A stretch of DNA of 64,000 nucleotides from Acidimicrobiia bacterium (GTDB lineage Bacteria; Actinomycetota; Acidimicrobiia; Acidimicrobiales; CATQHL01): the NCBI GenBank assembly GCA_009840735.1, contig VXNF01000058.1, positions 82,531-146,530 of the forward strand, in the 5' to 3' direction. The notes below the pieces were generated by a model. The model saw only the letters and a program-made list of their open reading frames with translations. It was not told the DNA's origin and searched no databases. Numbering within the stretch: the first letter of the stretch is position 1; every line of letters begins with the position of its first letter. Positions 18,540 through 28,880 of this stretch are shown here, piece by piece. The translations under genes and the position numbers were made by a program.

Positions 18540-18602
18540 GAGGCCGGACCCCGCGGCGACGCCCCGGAGCGCCGCCGAGAGATACCCCGCATCTCATCGC
18601 CC

Positions 18603-18608
18603 GTACAC
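18603..18608 (+). promoter_or_regulatory. Possible -10 box for dxr
   Basis: TACACT in the cdsA-dxr gap, followed by a GAAGGAGGG ribosome binding site and the dxr ATG. It suggests an internal promoter with a short leader, unlike the leaderless genes. Confidence 0.35.
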
Positions 18609-18626
18609 TGGCCCTGAAGGAGGGCC

Positions 18627-19805
18627 ATGGGCACAACCCTCGCCGTGATGGGATCGACCGGCTCCATCGGCACCCAGACGCTGGAAGTGGCCGCCGGCTG
18701 CGCGGACCGCTACGAGGTCACCGCGCTGGGCGCCGGGCGGTCCGTGGAGGCACTGGCCGCGCAGGCCCGGGCGGTGCGACCCAAGCTCGTCGCTCTGGCC
18801 GACGACGCCGCCGCGCCGCGCCTGGCACGGCTGCTGCCGGTGGGCACCGAGCTGCTCGCCGGCCCCGACGCCTTGGCCGAGGCGGCCACCGCCGCGGACG
18901 TGACGGTCAACGGGGTGGTGGGCTTCGCCGGGCTGCCGGTCACCCTGGCGGCGCTGAACTCGGGGCGGCGACTGGCCCTGGCCAACAAAGAGTCGCTCAT
19001 CGCCGCCGGACCCGTGGTGGCGCGCGCCCTAGCGACGCCGGGCGCGGAGATCGTCCCGGTGGACAGCGAGCACTGCGCGGTCCACCAGTGCCTGCGCGCC
19101 AACGGCACCATGGGTCGCCCCGACCGCCTCAGTCAGGTCGCCCGCATCCTGCTGACAGCCAGCGGGGGGCCGTTCAGGGGACGGTCACGGGCCGAGTTGG
19201 CGTCCGTGACGGCCGGCGAGGCGCTGGCGCATCCCACCTGGAACATGGGGCCCAAGATCACCGTCGACTCCTCCACGCTGATGAACAAGGGGCTCGAAGT
19301 CATCGAAGCGCATGAGTTGTTCGGCGTGGACTACGACCGCATCGAGGTCGTCGTGCATCCCCAGTCGGTGGTGCATTCGATGGTGGAGTACGTCGACGGC
19401 GCCACCGTGGCACAGCTCTCGCTGCCGGACATGCGGCTCTGCGTCGGCTACGCGATCGGCTACCCCGACCGGCTCGCCAGCGCCTACGGCCGGATCGACT
19501 GGACCGAACTGGCGCGGCTGGACTTCGAGCCGCCGCGCCAGGACCTGTTCGCCTGCCTGCCGTTGGCGTATGCGGCCGGGCGGCGCGGCGAGACGGCGCC
19601 GGCGGTGCTCAGCGCCGCCAACGAGGTGGCCGTCGAGGCGTTTCTGGAGGGTGCGGTGCCCTGGACAGCCATCGCCGAGATCATCGACGGGGTCCTGCAG
19701 GGCGACCCGGTGCAGCGAGCTGACAGTCTGGAGTCAGTGCTGGAGGCCGACGGCCGGGCGCGCCGCGCCGCAGAGGCCCTCGTGGCGCGTCAGGCGGCGG
19801 CATGA
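18627..19805 (+). CDS. dxr: 1-deoxy-D-xylulose 5-phosphate reductoisomerase
   Basis: 392 aa; the committed step of the MEP isoprenoid pathway. The NADPH-binding loop GSTGSIGTQT is at the N-terminus. LANKESLI, VDSEHCAVHQ, NMGPKITVDSSTLMNKGLE and HPQSVVHSMVEY carry the metal and substrate ligands. Overlaps rseP by 4 nt (ATGA). ispG follows two genes on, so two MEP-pathway genes sit in this run. Confidence 0.96.
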   Translation: MGTTLAVMGSTGSIGTQTLEVAAGCADRYEVTALGAGRSVEALAAQARAVRPKLVALADDAAAPRLARLLPVGTELLAGPDALAEAATAADVTVNGVVGFAGLPVTLAALNSGRRLALANKESLIAAGPVVARALATPGAEIVPVDSEHCAVHQCLRANGTMGRPDRLSQVARILLTASGGPFRGRSRAELASVTAGEALAHPTWNMGPKITVDSSTLMNKGLEVIEAHELFGVDYDRIEVVVHPQSVVHSMVEYVDGATVAQLSLPDMRLCVGYAIGYPDRLASAYGRIDWTELARLDFEPPRQDLFACLPLAYAAGRRGETAPAVLSAANEVAVEAFLEGAVPWTAIAEIIDGVLQGDPVQRADSLESVLEADGRARRAAEALVARQAAA

Positions 19806-21154
19806 CCGCCGGCGACCGGCACCGGCGCTCGCCGGCGCCCTCCGGCGCGCCCGGACGGCCGCGGGGCTGGGTCACCTGGCCAGGCGGCCGCCGCCGAGCG
19901 GCGCCGAGGCCGCCATGGCTCGCCGCGGCGTCGAGCTGGCTCAGGCTGGCGCTGGTCTTGGGGACGCTGGCGGCGCTGGGGGTCTTCGCCGGGGTGCCCG
20001 TCCTCATCGTGGTGGGCGCCCTCATCGGCATCGTGATCCTCCACGAACTGGGGCACTTCTGGACGGCTCGCTGGGCGGGCATGAAGGTCAGCGAGTTCTA
20101 CGTGGGCTTCGGGCCGCGGCTGTGGTCGATCCGCCGGGGCGAGACCACCTACGGGGTGAAGGCCATCCTGGCGGGGGCCTACGTGCGGATTCTCGGCATG
20201 AACAACCTCGAGAAAGTAGACCCGGCCGAGGAGCATCGCACCTACCGCTCCAAGCCTTACTGGCGTCGCATGTCGGTCGCCGTGGCGGGTTCGGCCATGC
20301 ACTTCCTGCTGGCGATCCTGCTGCTGTGGGTTCTCTTCTCGGGAGTCGGCTACCACGGCTTCGACCGCCCAGACCTCACCGAGACCCCGAACTGGCAGGT
20401 CGCCCGGGTTGTGGCGGACAGCCCCGCCGCGGCCATGGGGGTGCGGCCGGGTGACCGGGTCACCGCCGTGGAGGGCCGGGCGATAGAGGGCTTCGGGGAC
20501 CTGCGGGGAGCGTTGGCGGACCTGGCGAACCGGCCGGTGGGCGTGACGGTCGTGCGCCACGGTGAGACGGTCACCCTCAACGGCACGATCGGCACCGCGC
20601 CGCGCGACGGCGTGTCGGGATTCTTGGGCGTCGGGCCCGAGTTGGCGCCCCCGGCGCGGGCGAACCCGCTGGCCGGCCTCGGACGCTCGCTGTCGGACTT
20701 CGGGTTCGTGGTGCGCGCCTCGGCGGAGGGCATCGCGGCCCTGTTCAGCCTGCAGGGGCTCGACGGGCTGCTCGGGCCCCTGGTCGATTTCGAGTCGAAC
20801 GAGGTGGCGGTCGGCGAGGTAGGCGCCGTCGATCCCAACCGGGTCGTCTCGGTCGTGGGCGTGGCGCAGATCGGCGGTTCGCTGGCGCAAGAGGACGTGG
20901 CCGCTCTGCTGGGATTCCTGGCCTACATCAACGTGTTCTTCGGGGTTCTGAACATGTTCCCGCTGCTGCCCCTCGACGGCGGGCATGTGGTCATCGCCAC
21001 CTATGAGCGGCTGCGCTCCTTCGGCGGGCGGACCTACCGGGCGGATGTGGCCAAGATGTTGCCCGCGGCCTACTTGTTCGTCCTCGTGCTGGTGACCGTC
21101 GGTCTCCTGGCCCTGTCGCGCGACATCGTCGATCCCTTGAACCTGCCCGGATAG
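19802..21154 (+). CDS. rseP: RseP/M50 family site-2 protease
   Basis: 450-aa intramembrane zinc metalloprotease. HELGH (His81, Glu82, His85) lies in the first long helix region; a PDZ domain follows (about 200-290) and NMFPLLPLDGG provides the third zinc ligand region near the C-terminus. The Arg/Pro-rich 45-residue cytoplasmic N-terminus is longer than usual. In actinobacteria such proteases cleave anti-sigma factors; the target here is not deducible. Confidence 0.92.
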   Translation: MTAGDRHRRSPAPSGAPGRPRGWVTWPGGRRRAAPRPPWLAAASSWLRLALVLGTLAALGVFAGVPVLIVVGALIGIVILHELGHFWTARWAGMKVSEFYVGFGPRLWSIRRGETTYGVKAILAGAYVRILGMNNLEKVDPAEEHRTYRSKPYWRRMSVAVAGSAMHFLLAILLLWVLFSGVGYHGFDRPDLTETPNWQVARVVADSPAAAMGVRPGDRVTAVEGRAIEGFGDLRGALADLANRPVGVTVVRHGETVTLNGTIGTAPRDGVSGFLGVGPELAPPARANPLAGLGRSLSDFGFVVRASAEGIAALFSLQGLDGLLGPLVDFESNEVAVGEVGAVDPNRVVSVVGVAQIGGSLAQEDVAALLGFLAYINVFFGVLNMFPLLPLDGGHVVIATYERLRSFGGRTYRADVAKMLPAAYLFVLVLVTVGLLALSRDIVDPLNLPG

Positions 21155-21183
21155 CGAGGCGGGGCGCCCAAAAGGATGCGATA

Positions 21184-22413
21184 GTGGAAGTCCAGGCAAC
21201 GTTCCCGCGACGCCCCACCCGTCAGGTGATGGTCGGCGAGGTGGCCGTGGGCGGCGGCGCCCCGATCTCGGTGCAGTCGATGACCACCACCAAGACCGCC
21301 GACGTCGAAGCCACCCTGGCACAGATCTACGCTCTCGCCGCCGCCGGGGCGGACATCGTGCGGTGTACCTGCAACGAGCTCGAGGCCGCCGAGGGCCTCG
21401 CGGAGATCGTGCCGCGGTCGCCGGTGCCCATCGTGGCCGACATCCACCATCAGTACCGCATGGCGCTGGCGGCCCTCGAGGCGAACGTGGCGTGCCTCCG
21501 GCTCAACCCGGGCAACATCCGCCGCCCCGAGCACATCAAGACCGTGGCGGCCGAGTGCCGGGACCGGGGCGTGCCGATCCGCATCGGCGTGAACGGCGGG
21601 TCGCTGCACCCGGACCTCTACGCCCGCCACGGGGGCAAGGTGACCGCCGAGGCGATGGTGGAGTCAGCGCTGGCGGAACTGGACTACTTCGCCGAGGTGG
21701 ACTTCGACCTCGTGAAGATCTCCGTCAAGGCCTCCAGCGTGCCGCTGATGATCGACGCCTATCGGCAACTGGCCGAGGTGACCGACCATCCCCTGCACCT
21801 CGGCGTCACCGAGGCCGGCCCGCCCCCGGCCGGTGTGGTGAAGTCCACCGCCGGGATCGCCACGCTGCTGGCCGAGGGCATCGGCGACACCATTCGCTAC
21901 TCTCTGACCGCCGACCCCGTCACCGAGGCCCGGGCGGGCCGGACGTTGCTGGAGGCGCTCGGGCTGCGGGAGCGCCGCAACGTGGACCTCATCGCCTGCC
22001 CGAGCTGCGGGCGGGCCGAGGTAGACGTCTTCAAGATCGCCGCCGACGCGCTGGAGGCGTTCGGCGAGCGGGAGATCCCGCTGCAGGTTGCCGTCATGGG
22101 ATGCGTCGTCAACGGCCCCGGCGAGGCGCGTGACGCCGACTTGGGCATCGCCGCAGGGCGCGGCAGGGGCCACCTCTTCGTCAAAGGCCAGAACGTCGCC
22201 GTGGTCCCCGAGGGGGAGATGGTGGAGTCCCTGGTGTCCTGGGCCGAGCTGATCTGCGCCGAGGGGGTCGAGGCGGCACTCGCCCGCGCCGACGTCGAGC
22301 GGGCGGGCCGGGAGGCGGAGCGAGACCGCAAAGCCCTGCTCGATGTGCAGGGAACCGACGCCAACGAGGTGACAGCTCGGGTCGACATCGTGCGTCGCGC
22401 CGCCTCGGGCTGA
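21184..22413 (+). CDS. ispG: 4-hydroxy-3-methylbut-2-enyl diphosphate synthase
   Basis: 409 aa; converts MEcPP to HMBPP with a 4Fe-4S cluster. The cluster ligands are visible as CPSCGR and the later MGCVVNGPGEARDADLG. The N-terminal TIM barrel starts with SVQSMTTT. GTG start in the rseP-ispG gap. The roughly 40-residue C-terminal tail after EGVEAALARAD is hydrophilic. Confidence 0.95.
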   Translation: MEVQATFPRRPTRQVMVGEVAVGGGAPISVQSMTTTKTADVEATLAQIYALAAAGADIVRCTCNELEAAEGLAEIVPRSPVPIVADIHHQYRMALAALEANVACLRLNPGNIRRPEHIKTVAAECRDRGVPIRIGVNGGSLHPDLYARHGGKVTAEAMVESALAELDYFAEVDFDLVKISVKASSVPLMIDAYRQLAEVTDHPLHLGVTEAGPPPAGVVKSTAGIATLLAEGIGDTIRYSLTADPVTEARAGRTLLEALGLRERRNVDLIACPSCGRAEVDVFKIAADALEAFGEREIPLQVAVMGCVVNGPGEARDADLGIAAGRGRGHLFVKGQNVAVVPEGEMVESLVSWAELICAEGVEAALARADVERAGREAERDRKALLDVQGTDANEVTARVDIVRRAASG

Positions 22414-22467
22414 GCCCGCGCCGACCGCCTCGGTGGGCTGTGCCCGCAGTGTTCGGGAACCGCTCAG

Positions 22468-22473
22468 CGGTAT
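22468..22473 (+). promoter_or_regulatory. -10 box for the rimP-nusA-infB operon
   Basis: The sequence GGTATACTTGTAG holds a good TATACT. It closely matches CATACTTGTAG before the SepX-like gene at 62.2 kb. It lies upstream of the leader hairpin at 22507-22534, so the leader would be about 140-150 nt. Confidence 0.5.
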
Positions 22474-22506
22474 ACTTGTAGGCGCTTCAGGTCAACTGGC
22501 GGACAG

Positions 22507-22534
22507 GGCGTGGGCGGGTCCCACGCCTTTGTTG
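22507..22534 (+). terminator. Terminator-like hairpin in the rimP leader
   Basis: GGCGTGGG, a 5-nt loop CGGGT, then CCCACGCC form a perfect 8-bp stem followed by TTTGTTGT. It lies between the promoter and the rimP start, so it would act as an attenuator rather than an operon end. Terminator-like stems are common before rimP-nusA operons in other bacteria, where NusA feedback has been proposed. Confidence 0.6.
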
Positions 22535-22624
22535 TCGATGGGTGGCCGGTGGCAGCAGGCGAGCGCCGACGCATCCGAGTCGGGGCCCGCACCGCCGAAG
22601 GAGACCCCAAAGGGCGGCACAGCA

Positions 22625-23164
22625 ATGGCAGATGGCACCCAAGACGCCAGCGGCATCGAGGCGCGCGTCCGCTCCCTCGCCGCGCCGCTGCTGGCGCCCC
22701 TCGGGGTGGAGTTGGAGGACGTGCAGTGGGGCGGCGGCCGGCTGCGCCTCGTCGTGGACACCGCCGACGGCGTCGACAGCGGGACCCTGGTCCTGGTGAC
22801 CCGCACAATCTCTGCCGAGCTGGACGTGGCCGATCCGATCCCGAGGCGTTACACCCTCGAGGTGACCAGCCCGGGCGTCGAGCGGCCGCTGCGGCGACCC
22901 GAGCAGTACCGCAAGGCCGTCGGTTGTGAGGTGTCGGTCAAGCTCCGGGCCGGCGACGACGGCGAACGCCGGACCGCAGGCCGGCTCGTCGCAGCCGACG
23001 ACGAGCGGATCACCCTGGAGACCGCCGCCGGCGAGCGTCGGGAGATCCGCCTCGAGGCCGTCGAAAGGGCTCGGACGGTCTTCGACTGGGGCCAGGGCGA
23101 TGGGCGGGGCAACGGCGCCGGGGCCGCCGCGACGGCTACCCGCAAGGGAGTTCCGGTCTCGTGA
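22625..23164 (+). CDS. rimP: Ribosome maturation factor RimP
   Basis: 179 aa; 30S subunit maturation. LAAPLLAPLGVELEDVQW, the DxADPIP-like segment (LDVADPIPRRYTLEVTSPG) and VERPLRRPEQYRK are family features. The ATG at 22625 is chosen because the residues upstream in the open frame cross the leader hairpin. The C-terminal 25 residues are Gly/Ala-rich. Overlaps nusA by 4 nt (GTGA). Confidence 0.9.
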   Translation: MADGTQDASGIEARVRSLAAPLLAPLGVELEDVQWGGGRLRLVVDTADGVDSGTLVLVTRTISAELDVADPIPRRYTLEVTSPGVERPLRRPEQYRKAVGCEVSVKLRAGDDGERRTAGRLVAADDERITLETAAGERREIRLEAVERARTVFDWGQGDGRGNGAGAAATATRKGVPVS

Positions 23165-24303
23165 ACCTGGACATGCTGGAGGCCATGCAGGCGCTCGCCG
23201 CCGACAAGGGCATCTCGGTTGACACCCTCTACGGCGCTCTGGCCGACGCGCTCGAGTCGGCCTACAAGCGCATGCCGGGCGCTTACGAGTACTCGTGGGT
23301 CACCATCGACCCCGAGACCATGGACATCCGCGTGCTCGCCCAAGAGATCGACAGCGACGGTGAGCCCACCGGCCCCGAACTCGACGTGACGCCGGCGAAT
23401 TTCGGGCGCATCGCCGCCCAGACCGCTCGGCAGGTCATGACCCAGCGCATCCGCGAGGCCGAACGCGACTTGAAGTACGAGGAGTACGCCGGGCGCGAGG
23501 GCGACATCGTGACCGGCATCATCCAGCAGAGCGACTCGCGCTACACCCTGTTGGACCTCGGCCGGGTGGAGGCCCTGCTGCCGCAGTCCGAACAGGTCCC
23601 CTACGAGCGGCCCGACCCGTCGAGTCGCCTGAAGGCCTACATCGTCGAGGTTCGCCGGACCGCCAAGGGTCCCCAGATCGTCGTCAGCCGAACCCACCCA
23701 GGCCTGATCAAGCGGCTGTTCGAGTTCGAGGTTCCCGAGATCGCCGACGGCACCGTCGAGATCAAGGCGTGCGCCCGCGAGCCGGGGCACCGCACCAAGA
23801 TCGCTGTCTGGTCCAACGTCGAGAACGTGGACCCGGTCGGGGCCTGCGTCGGCGCGCGGGGCGCCCGGGTCCGCAACGTGGTCAACGAACTGCGCGGCGA
23901 GAAGATCGACATCGTCTCCTTCGCCGACAACGCCACCGACTTCGTCATGAAGGCCCTGTCGCCGGCGCGGGTCAAGGAGGTCCGCATCGACGAGGAGCTC
24001 GGGACCGCCGAGGTCATCGTGCCCGACTACCAGCTCTCCCTGGCGATCGGCAAGGAAGGCCAGAACGCCCGGCTGGCCGCCCGGCTCACCGGCTGGCGGA
24101 TCGAGATCAAGAGCGAGACCCAGGTCGCCGCGGAGGCGGCCTACGGCAAAGTCGACTGGGCCGAGGGCGAGTGGGTGATCGATCCGGACACGGGCCAGCA
24201 GGTCTGGCGACCCGCCGAGGGCGGCCCCACGATCTCCGTGGACGAATGGACCGGTGGCGCCGGCGCAGTGCCCGCACCCGAGACCCCAGCCGACACCCGC
24301 TGA
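23161..24303 (+). CDS. nusA: Transcription termination/antitermination factor NusA
   Basis: 380 aa. An N-terminal RNAP-binding domain is followed by S1 (from about residue 115, [10 protein letters not shown]) and two KH domains ([33 protein letters not shown]). The acidic C-terminal repeats of E. coli NusA are absent, as is normal outside proteobacteria. GTG start overlaps rimP. Confidence 0.95.
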   Translation: MNLDMLEAMQALAADKGISVDTLYGALADALESAYKRMPGAYEYSWVTIDPETMDIRVLAQEIDSDGEPTGPELDVTPANFGRIAAQTARQVMTQRIREAERDLKYEEYAGREGDIVTGIIQQSDSRYTLLDLGRVEALLPQSEQVPYERPDPSSRLKAYIVEVRRTAKGPQIVVSRTHPGLIKRLFEFEVPEIADGTVEIKACAREPGHRTKIAVWSNVENVDPVGACVGARGARVRNVVNELRGEKIDIVSFADNATDFVMKALSPARVKEVRIDEELGTAEVIVPDYQLSLAIGKEGQNARLAARLTGWRIEIKSETQVAAEAAYGKVDWAEGEWVIDPDTGQQVWRPAEGGPTISVDEWTGGAGAVPAPETPADTR

Positions 24304-24327
24304 GCGCAGCGACCGCAGGGGAACGCC

Positions 24328-27150
24328 GTGGCGAAGAAGATCAGGGTCTACGACCTAGCGAGGGAGTTGGGAATCTCCAACAACCAGTGCCTGGATCTCT
24401 GCAAGAGCCTGGGCATCGGTGTGCGAGCCACCTCGTCGAGCATGGACGAGCCGCACGCCTACCGGGTCCGCAAGCTGGCCGAGCGTGAGAACCTGATCGG
24501 CAGCGAAGCCCCGTCCGAGGAACCTGCCGCCTCCCCGCCGCCCGCCACGACGACCTCCGACGGGCCACCGCCGATCCGGCGCGCCGAGCCGAAGCCGCTG
24601 CGCCCGCCGCCGCCGGCAAGGCCCGCCGCGGTGCCTGCGGCGGAGGCGCCGGTTCGTGCCGCGCCACCGCCGCCGCGACCGGCGGCGCCTCCCCAACAGG
24701 CGCGCCCGGCAGCGGCGCAGGCGCCCGAGGCGCCGCCGACCGCCGATCGCCGGGTCGTCACCTCCAGCGGCAACGCCCCGCCCCGTCCGCTGCGCCCGCC
24801 GGTGGAGCCGTCGCCGCCCGCGGCGCCGACCATGGCACCGCGCGCCCCCGCGCCCCCGCCTGTCGCTGCACCGCCTGTCGCTGCACCGCCGCCGGCAGCC
24901 CCGCCTGTCGCTGCGCCGCCAGTGCCACCGACACCCCGTGCGCAGCCGCGTGCCGACGCCGCCGCGGCGCCACCCCTGAGCCCCGCGGGCAAGCCGATCC
25001 CGCCTCCGCCGCGCTCACTGAGCGGCAAGCCGATCCCGCCCCCTCCGGTGTCGCGCACCCGGGGCCCCGAGGCTCCTGGCGCCCGACGTGGCGGCGCGCC
25101 GTCACGGCGCAGCGGCCCGCCCGGCGAGAGGCGCTCGGCGCCGAGCGGTCCGCGCCCCTCGGGCCCCCCGGGCGGGCGACCCCCTGGAGCGGGAGCGCCG
25201 CGCCCGCCGGGCACCGGCCCCGGCGGCCCTCCCGGAGGGCGAGGCCCGGGCCGGGGTGGGCTGGGACGCCAGCCGCAGAGACGCCGCAAGACCCGTCGCC
25301 GTCGCCGCCTCGTCGAAGAGCTGCGGCCCGTGGACGCCCCGGACTACACCCCCGAGAATGTGCCGGTACCCACCGGCGAGGTGGTGGTGGAGCGGCTCTG
25401 CACCCCCCAAGACCTCGGACCGAAACTCAACCGGACAGCCGCGGACGTGGTGCGGTTCCTCTTGCAGAACGGCGAGATGGTTACGGCCACGCAGTCGCTG
25501 CCCGACGAGATGATCGAGCTCTTCGCGGCCGATCTGGGCGTGGATGTCCGCCTGGTGGATCCGGGCGAGGAGAAGGAGACCGAACTGCAGGCTCTCCTCG
25601 CCATTGAGCGCGACGACGGCACCGAGTTGGCCGAGCGCCCTCCGGTCGTGACGGTCATGGGCCACGTCGACCACGGCAAGACGAAGCTGCTGGATCAGAT
25701 CCGCAACGCCGACGTCGTCGCCGGCGAAGCGGGCGGCATCACCCAGCACATCGGCGCCTATCAGGTGCGCAAGAACGGTCACCGGATCACGTTCATCGAC
25801 ACGCCTGGCCACGAGGCCTTCACGGCGATGCGGGCGCGCGGCGCCGAGGCGACCGACATTGTGGTTCTGGTGGTGGCAGCCGACGACGGCGTCATGCCTC
25901 AGACCGTCGAGGCCATCAGCCACGCCCATGAGGCCGAAGTGCCGATCGTGGTGGCGCTGAACAAGATCGACAGGCCCAACGCCAATCCCGACCGGGTCAT
26001 GCAGCAGCTTGCCGAGCACGATCTCGTGCCCGAGCAGTGGGGCGGCAGCACCGTGACCGTGGAGGTCTCCGCCCTCGAGAACCTCGGCATCGACGAGCTC
26101 CTCGAGCACATCCTGGTGGTGGCCGAGCTGGAGGAGCTGCAAGCCCACGCCAGCGGTCGGGCAGAGGGCGTGGTGCTGGAGTCCCACCTCGACGTGGGGC
26201 GAGGTCCGGTGGCCACCCTGTTAGTCCAGGACGGCTGCCTGCGCGTCGGGGAGCCGGTCGTGGCGGGCGCCGCCTGGGGCCGGGTGCGGGCGCTCATGAA
26301 CGACCGGGGCGATCAGGTGGCGGAAGCCTCGCCGGGCACCCCGATTCGTGTGCTCGGTCTGTCGGCGGTCGCAGCGGCCGGCGCACCGTTCGTGGTGGCG
26401 CCGAACGAGAAGACAGCGGCCCGGGTGGCGAGCACGCGTGAGCACTGGCAGCGGGTCGCCGGGTTGGGGCGCGACCTTGCCACCGTGGCGAGCGGTGGTC
26501 GCCTCGAGGACATCTTCCAGGAGATCCAGGCAGGCGAGACGGCCGCGCTGAAGCTCATCGTGAAGGCCGACATGAACGGCTCCCTCGAGGCGGTGATCGA
26601 CGCCCTCCGCAAGATCGAGCGCGACGACGTCAAGATGGTCTTCGTGCATCGGGCCGTCGGTGCCATCACCGAGAACGACATTCAGCTGGCGGCCACAGCC
26701 AGCGCCACGATCATCGGCTTCAACGTCCGGCCCGATCGCAAAGCGCGCGGCCTCGCTGATGAGGAGCGGGTCGAGATCCGCACCTACGAGGTGATCTACC
26801 AGATCATCGACGACGTCCAGGCCGCGCTGGTGGGAATGCTGGCACCCAGCTACGAGGAGCACGTCACCGGCGAGGCCGAGGTGCGCGAGGTGTTCCGGAT
26901 CCGGGGCGTGGGCGCCGTGGCGGGCTGCTATGTACAGCACGGCGCCATCAGCCGCGGTTCCAAGGTGCGGTTCCTACGCGACGGCACCGTCATCTGGAAG
27001 GGCGAGATCCGCTCGCTGCGCCGCTTCAAGGACGATGTCCCCGAGGTGCGGTCCGGCTTCGAATGCGGCATCGGCCTGTCCAACTTCCAGGATCTCAAGT
27101 CGGGCGACGTCATCGAGACCTATGAGGAGCGCGAGGTCCTCCCCACCTGA
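24328..27150 (+). CDS. infB: Translation initiation factor IF-2
   Basis: 940 aa. The N-terminal IF2_N helix motif ([19 protein letters not shown]) is followed by about 270 residues of Pro/Ala/Gly/Arg-rich disordered sequence with APPVAAPP-type repeats. A second IF2_N domain, then the GTPase core with G1 GHVDHGKT near residue 446, DTPGHE and NKID, and beta-barrel domains complete it. GTG start after AGGGGAA. Confidence 0.96.
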   Translation: MAKKIRVYDLARELGISNNQCLDLCKSLGIGVRATSSSMDEPHAYRVRKLAERENLIGSEAPSEEPAASPPPATTTSDGPPPIRRAEPKPLRPPPPARPAAVPAAEAPVRAAPPPPRPAAPPQQARPAAAQAPEAPPTADRRVVTSSGNAPPRPLRPPVEPSPPAAPTMAPRAPAPPPVAAPPVAAPPPAAPPVAAPPVPPTPRAQPRADAAAAPPLSPAGKPIPPPPRSLSGKPIPPPPVSRTRGPEAPGARRGGAPSRRSGPPGERRSAPSGPRPSGPPGGRPPGAGAPRPPGTGPGGPPGGRGPGRGGLGRQPQRRRKTRRRRRLVEELRPVDAPDYTPENVPVPTGEVVVERLCTPQDLGPKLNRTAADVVRFLLQNGEMVTATQSLPDEMIELFAADLGVDVRLVDPGEEKETELQALLAIERDDGTELAERPPVVTVMGHVDHGKTKLLDQIRNADVVAGEAGGITQHIGAYQVRKNGHRITFIDTPGHEAFTAMRARGAEATDIVVLVVAADDGVMPQTVEAISHAHEAEVPIVVALNKIDRPNANPDRVMQQLAEHDLVPEQWGGSTVTVEVSALENLGIDELLEHILVVAELEELQAHASGRAEGVVLESHLDVGRGPVATLLVQDGCLRVGEPVVAGAAWGRVRALMNDRGDQVAEASPGTPIRVLGLSAVAAAGAPFVVAPNEKTAARVASTREHWQRVAGLGRDLATVASGGRLEDIFQEIQAGETAALKLIVKADMNGSLEAVIDALRKIERDDVKMVFVHRAVGAITENDIQLAATASATIIGFNVRPDRKARGLADEERVEIRTYEVIYQIIDDVQAALVGMLAPSYEEHVTGEAEVREVFRIRGVGAVAGCYVQHGAISRGSKVRFLRDGTVIWKGEIRSLRRFKDDVPEVRSGFECGIGLSNFQDLKSGDVIETYEEREVLPT

Positions 27151-27168
27151 CTCGGCGGGTAGGCCCGG

Positions 27169-27468
27169 GTGACCGAAGCGACCGTGGCGGCGCTGATCCT
27201 CGACGTTCGCCTGCCGGGCTGCCGGTCGCTGAAGGATAAGCGGTCGGTGCTGCGCCCGATCTTGGAGCGGCTGCAGCACCGGTTCGAGGTGTCGGTCGCT
27301 GAGGTGGACCACCAGGACCTCTGGCAGCGGGCCGGCTTGGGCGTGGCTGCGGTCAGCAGCTCGACTGCGGTCCTCGAGCGCCTGTTGGACGACGTGGAGC
27401 GCTACGTCTGGGCGCAGGCCGACATCGAGGTCATCGAGGCTCGCCGCCGCTGGCTGGAGGCCGACTGA
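27169..27468 (+). CDS. DUF503 family protein (YlxP-like)
   Basis: 99-aa protein with the family pattern LRLPGCRSLKDKR-like (VRLPGCRSLKDKRSVLRPI) and VAEVDHQDLWQRAGLG. Members sit between infB and rbfA in many bacteria, as here, suggesting a ribosome-assembly link that has not been shown. GTG start. Confidence 0.88.
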   Translation: MTEATVAALILDVRLPGCRSLKDKRSVLRPILERLQHRFEVSVAEVDHQDLWQRAGLGVAAVSSSTAVLERLLDDVERYVWAQADIEVIEARRRWLEAD

Positions 27469-27469
27469 C

Positions 27470-27874
27470 GTGGCCGAGCGGCGACGCGGCTACGAGCGCG
27501 GAGATCGGCTCGGTGAGCTGCTCCGGGAGATCCTGGCCGAAGAGCTCGGTCGCATCGACGATGACCGTCTGGCGCTGGTAGCCGTCACCGGCGTGGAGGT
27601 GGACCGCGACTTGGCGTTCGCCGACGTGTACTTCTCCACGGTGGACCTCGACGCTGCGGCCGAGGCGGCCGCAGCGGAGACACTGCGTCGCCACCGGCGC
27701 CGGCTGCAGTCGGCGGTGGGCCGTCAAGCGCGCCTGCGGCGGGTTCCGAACCTGCGGTTCCACGCCGACGAAGGTATGCACGCCGGCGCCAGAGTGGAAG
27801 AGATTTTGCGCAGCCTGCGCCGGGAGTCTGGCGGGGAGTCTGGCCCTCCGCAGCGCCCCGAGGCGGCGCCGTGA
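27470..27874 (+). CDS. rbfA: Ribosome-binding factor A
   Basis: 134 aa; late 30S maturation factor. RVGELLREILAEEL-like N-terminus (DRLGELLREILAEELGRI) and VEVDRDLAFADVYFS match the family's KH-like fold. GTG start one base after the DUF503 stop; overlaps truB by 4 nt. Confidence 0.92.
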   Translation: MAERRRGYERGDRLGELLREILAEELGRIDDDRLALVAVTGVEVDRDLAFADVYFSTVDLDAAAEAAAAETLRRHRRRLQSAVGRQARLRRVPNLRFHADEGMHAGARVEEILRSLRRESGGESGPPQRPEAAP

Positions 27875-28794
27875 GCGGCCCGGCCGGTCGACGCGACGGG
27901 ATCGCGGTGATCGACAAGCCGCCGGGATGCACCTCCCACGACGTGGTAGCGCAGGCGCGGCGGCTGCTCGGCACTCGCAAGGTGGGCCATTCCGGCACGC
28001 TGGACCCCGACGCCACCGGGGTGCTGATCCTCGGCGTGGGGCGGGCCACCCGCCTGCTCCGCTACCTGACCGCCCTCGGGAAGACCTACGAGGCCACCGT
28101 GACCTTCGGTGTGGCCACCGACACTTGCGATGCCGCCGGTGACGCCGTCGGCGCCTGGGACATGTCGGACCTGACCGAGGATCGCGCCCGGGCCGCGGCG
28201 ACCGCCTTCGTGGGCGATATCCAGCAGATCCCTCCGATGGTCTCGGCGGTCAAGGTGGGCGGGCGGCGCTTGCACGAGCTGGCGCGGGAAGGCCGGACGG
28301 TGCCCCGTGAGCCCCGCACGGTCAGCGTCGGGCGCTTCGAAATGACCGGCTTCGGCGCCGGTGACCGGCCTTGGGCGACGGTGACGGTCGCCTGCTCCGC
28401 GGGGACCTACGTGCGGACCCTGGCCGCCGACTGGGGCGCCGCCCTGGGCGGGGGGGCGCATCTGGCGGCGCTGCGCCGAACCGCCGTCGGGTCGTTCACT
28501 GTCGCTGAGGCGCGCCCGCTGGAGCGCCTGGAGTTGCTGGCGCCGTCGGTCGGTGTCCGGGACTACGCCTCCTTGACGGTGCCTGAGTCGGGGGCGCGGG
28601 CCGTCGCCTGTGGCCAGCGGCTGCCCGCGACGGGGCTGGCTGGGCCGGGCCCGTGGGCGGTGCTCGACGAGTCCGGGTCGCTCCTGGCGATGTGCGAGCG
28701 CCGTGGCGACTGTCTGCAGCCGACTGTCGTCCTGGCGACGACGTCGGGGGCGTCCGGGGCGCCCGGTGGTGGAGAGGGGCCAGCGGACCGCTAG
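27871..28794 (+). CDS. truB: tRNA pseudouridine(55) synthase
   Basis: 307 aa. The catalytic aspartate is in GTLDPDATGVL, after KPPGCTSHDVV and GHS. QQIPPMVSAVKVGG and CSAGTYVRTLA are TruB motifs. Makes pseudouridine 55 in the T-loop. GTGA overlap with rbfA. Confidence 0.94.
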   Translation: MSGPAGRRDGIAVIDKPPGCTSHDVVAQARRLLGTRKVGHSGTLDPDATGVLILGVGRATRLLRYLTALGKTYEATVTFGVATDTCDAAGDAVGAWDMSDLTEDRARAAATAFVGDIQQIPPMVSAVKVGGRRLHELAREGRTVPREPRTVSVGRFEMTGFGAGDRPWATVTVACSAGTYVRTLAADWGAALGGGAHLAALRRTAVGSFTVAEARPLERLELLAPSVGVRDYASLTVPESGARAVACGQRLPATGLAGPGPWAVLDESGSLLAMCERRGDCLQPTVVLATTSGASGAPGGGEGPADR

Positions 28795-28850
28795 CCTGAG
28801 AGCCGCAACGCAGAGACGATGACGCGGAATCAAACGCACGAGCTGGAATC

Positions 28851-28870
28851 GGCCCGCGAAGCTGCGGGCC
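28851..28870 (+). promoter_or_regulatory. Hairpin immediately upstream of rpsO
   Basis: GGCCCGC, loop GAAGCT, GCGGGCC: a perfect 7-bp stem ending 10 nt before the rpsO ATG and so flanking the ribosome binding site. Position suits S15 autoregulation, which uses different RNA structures in different bacteria. This is inference from position only. Confidence 0.4.
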
Positions 28871-28880
28871 GCCGGGGACA

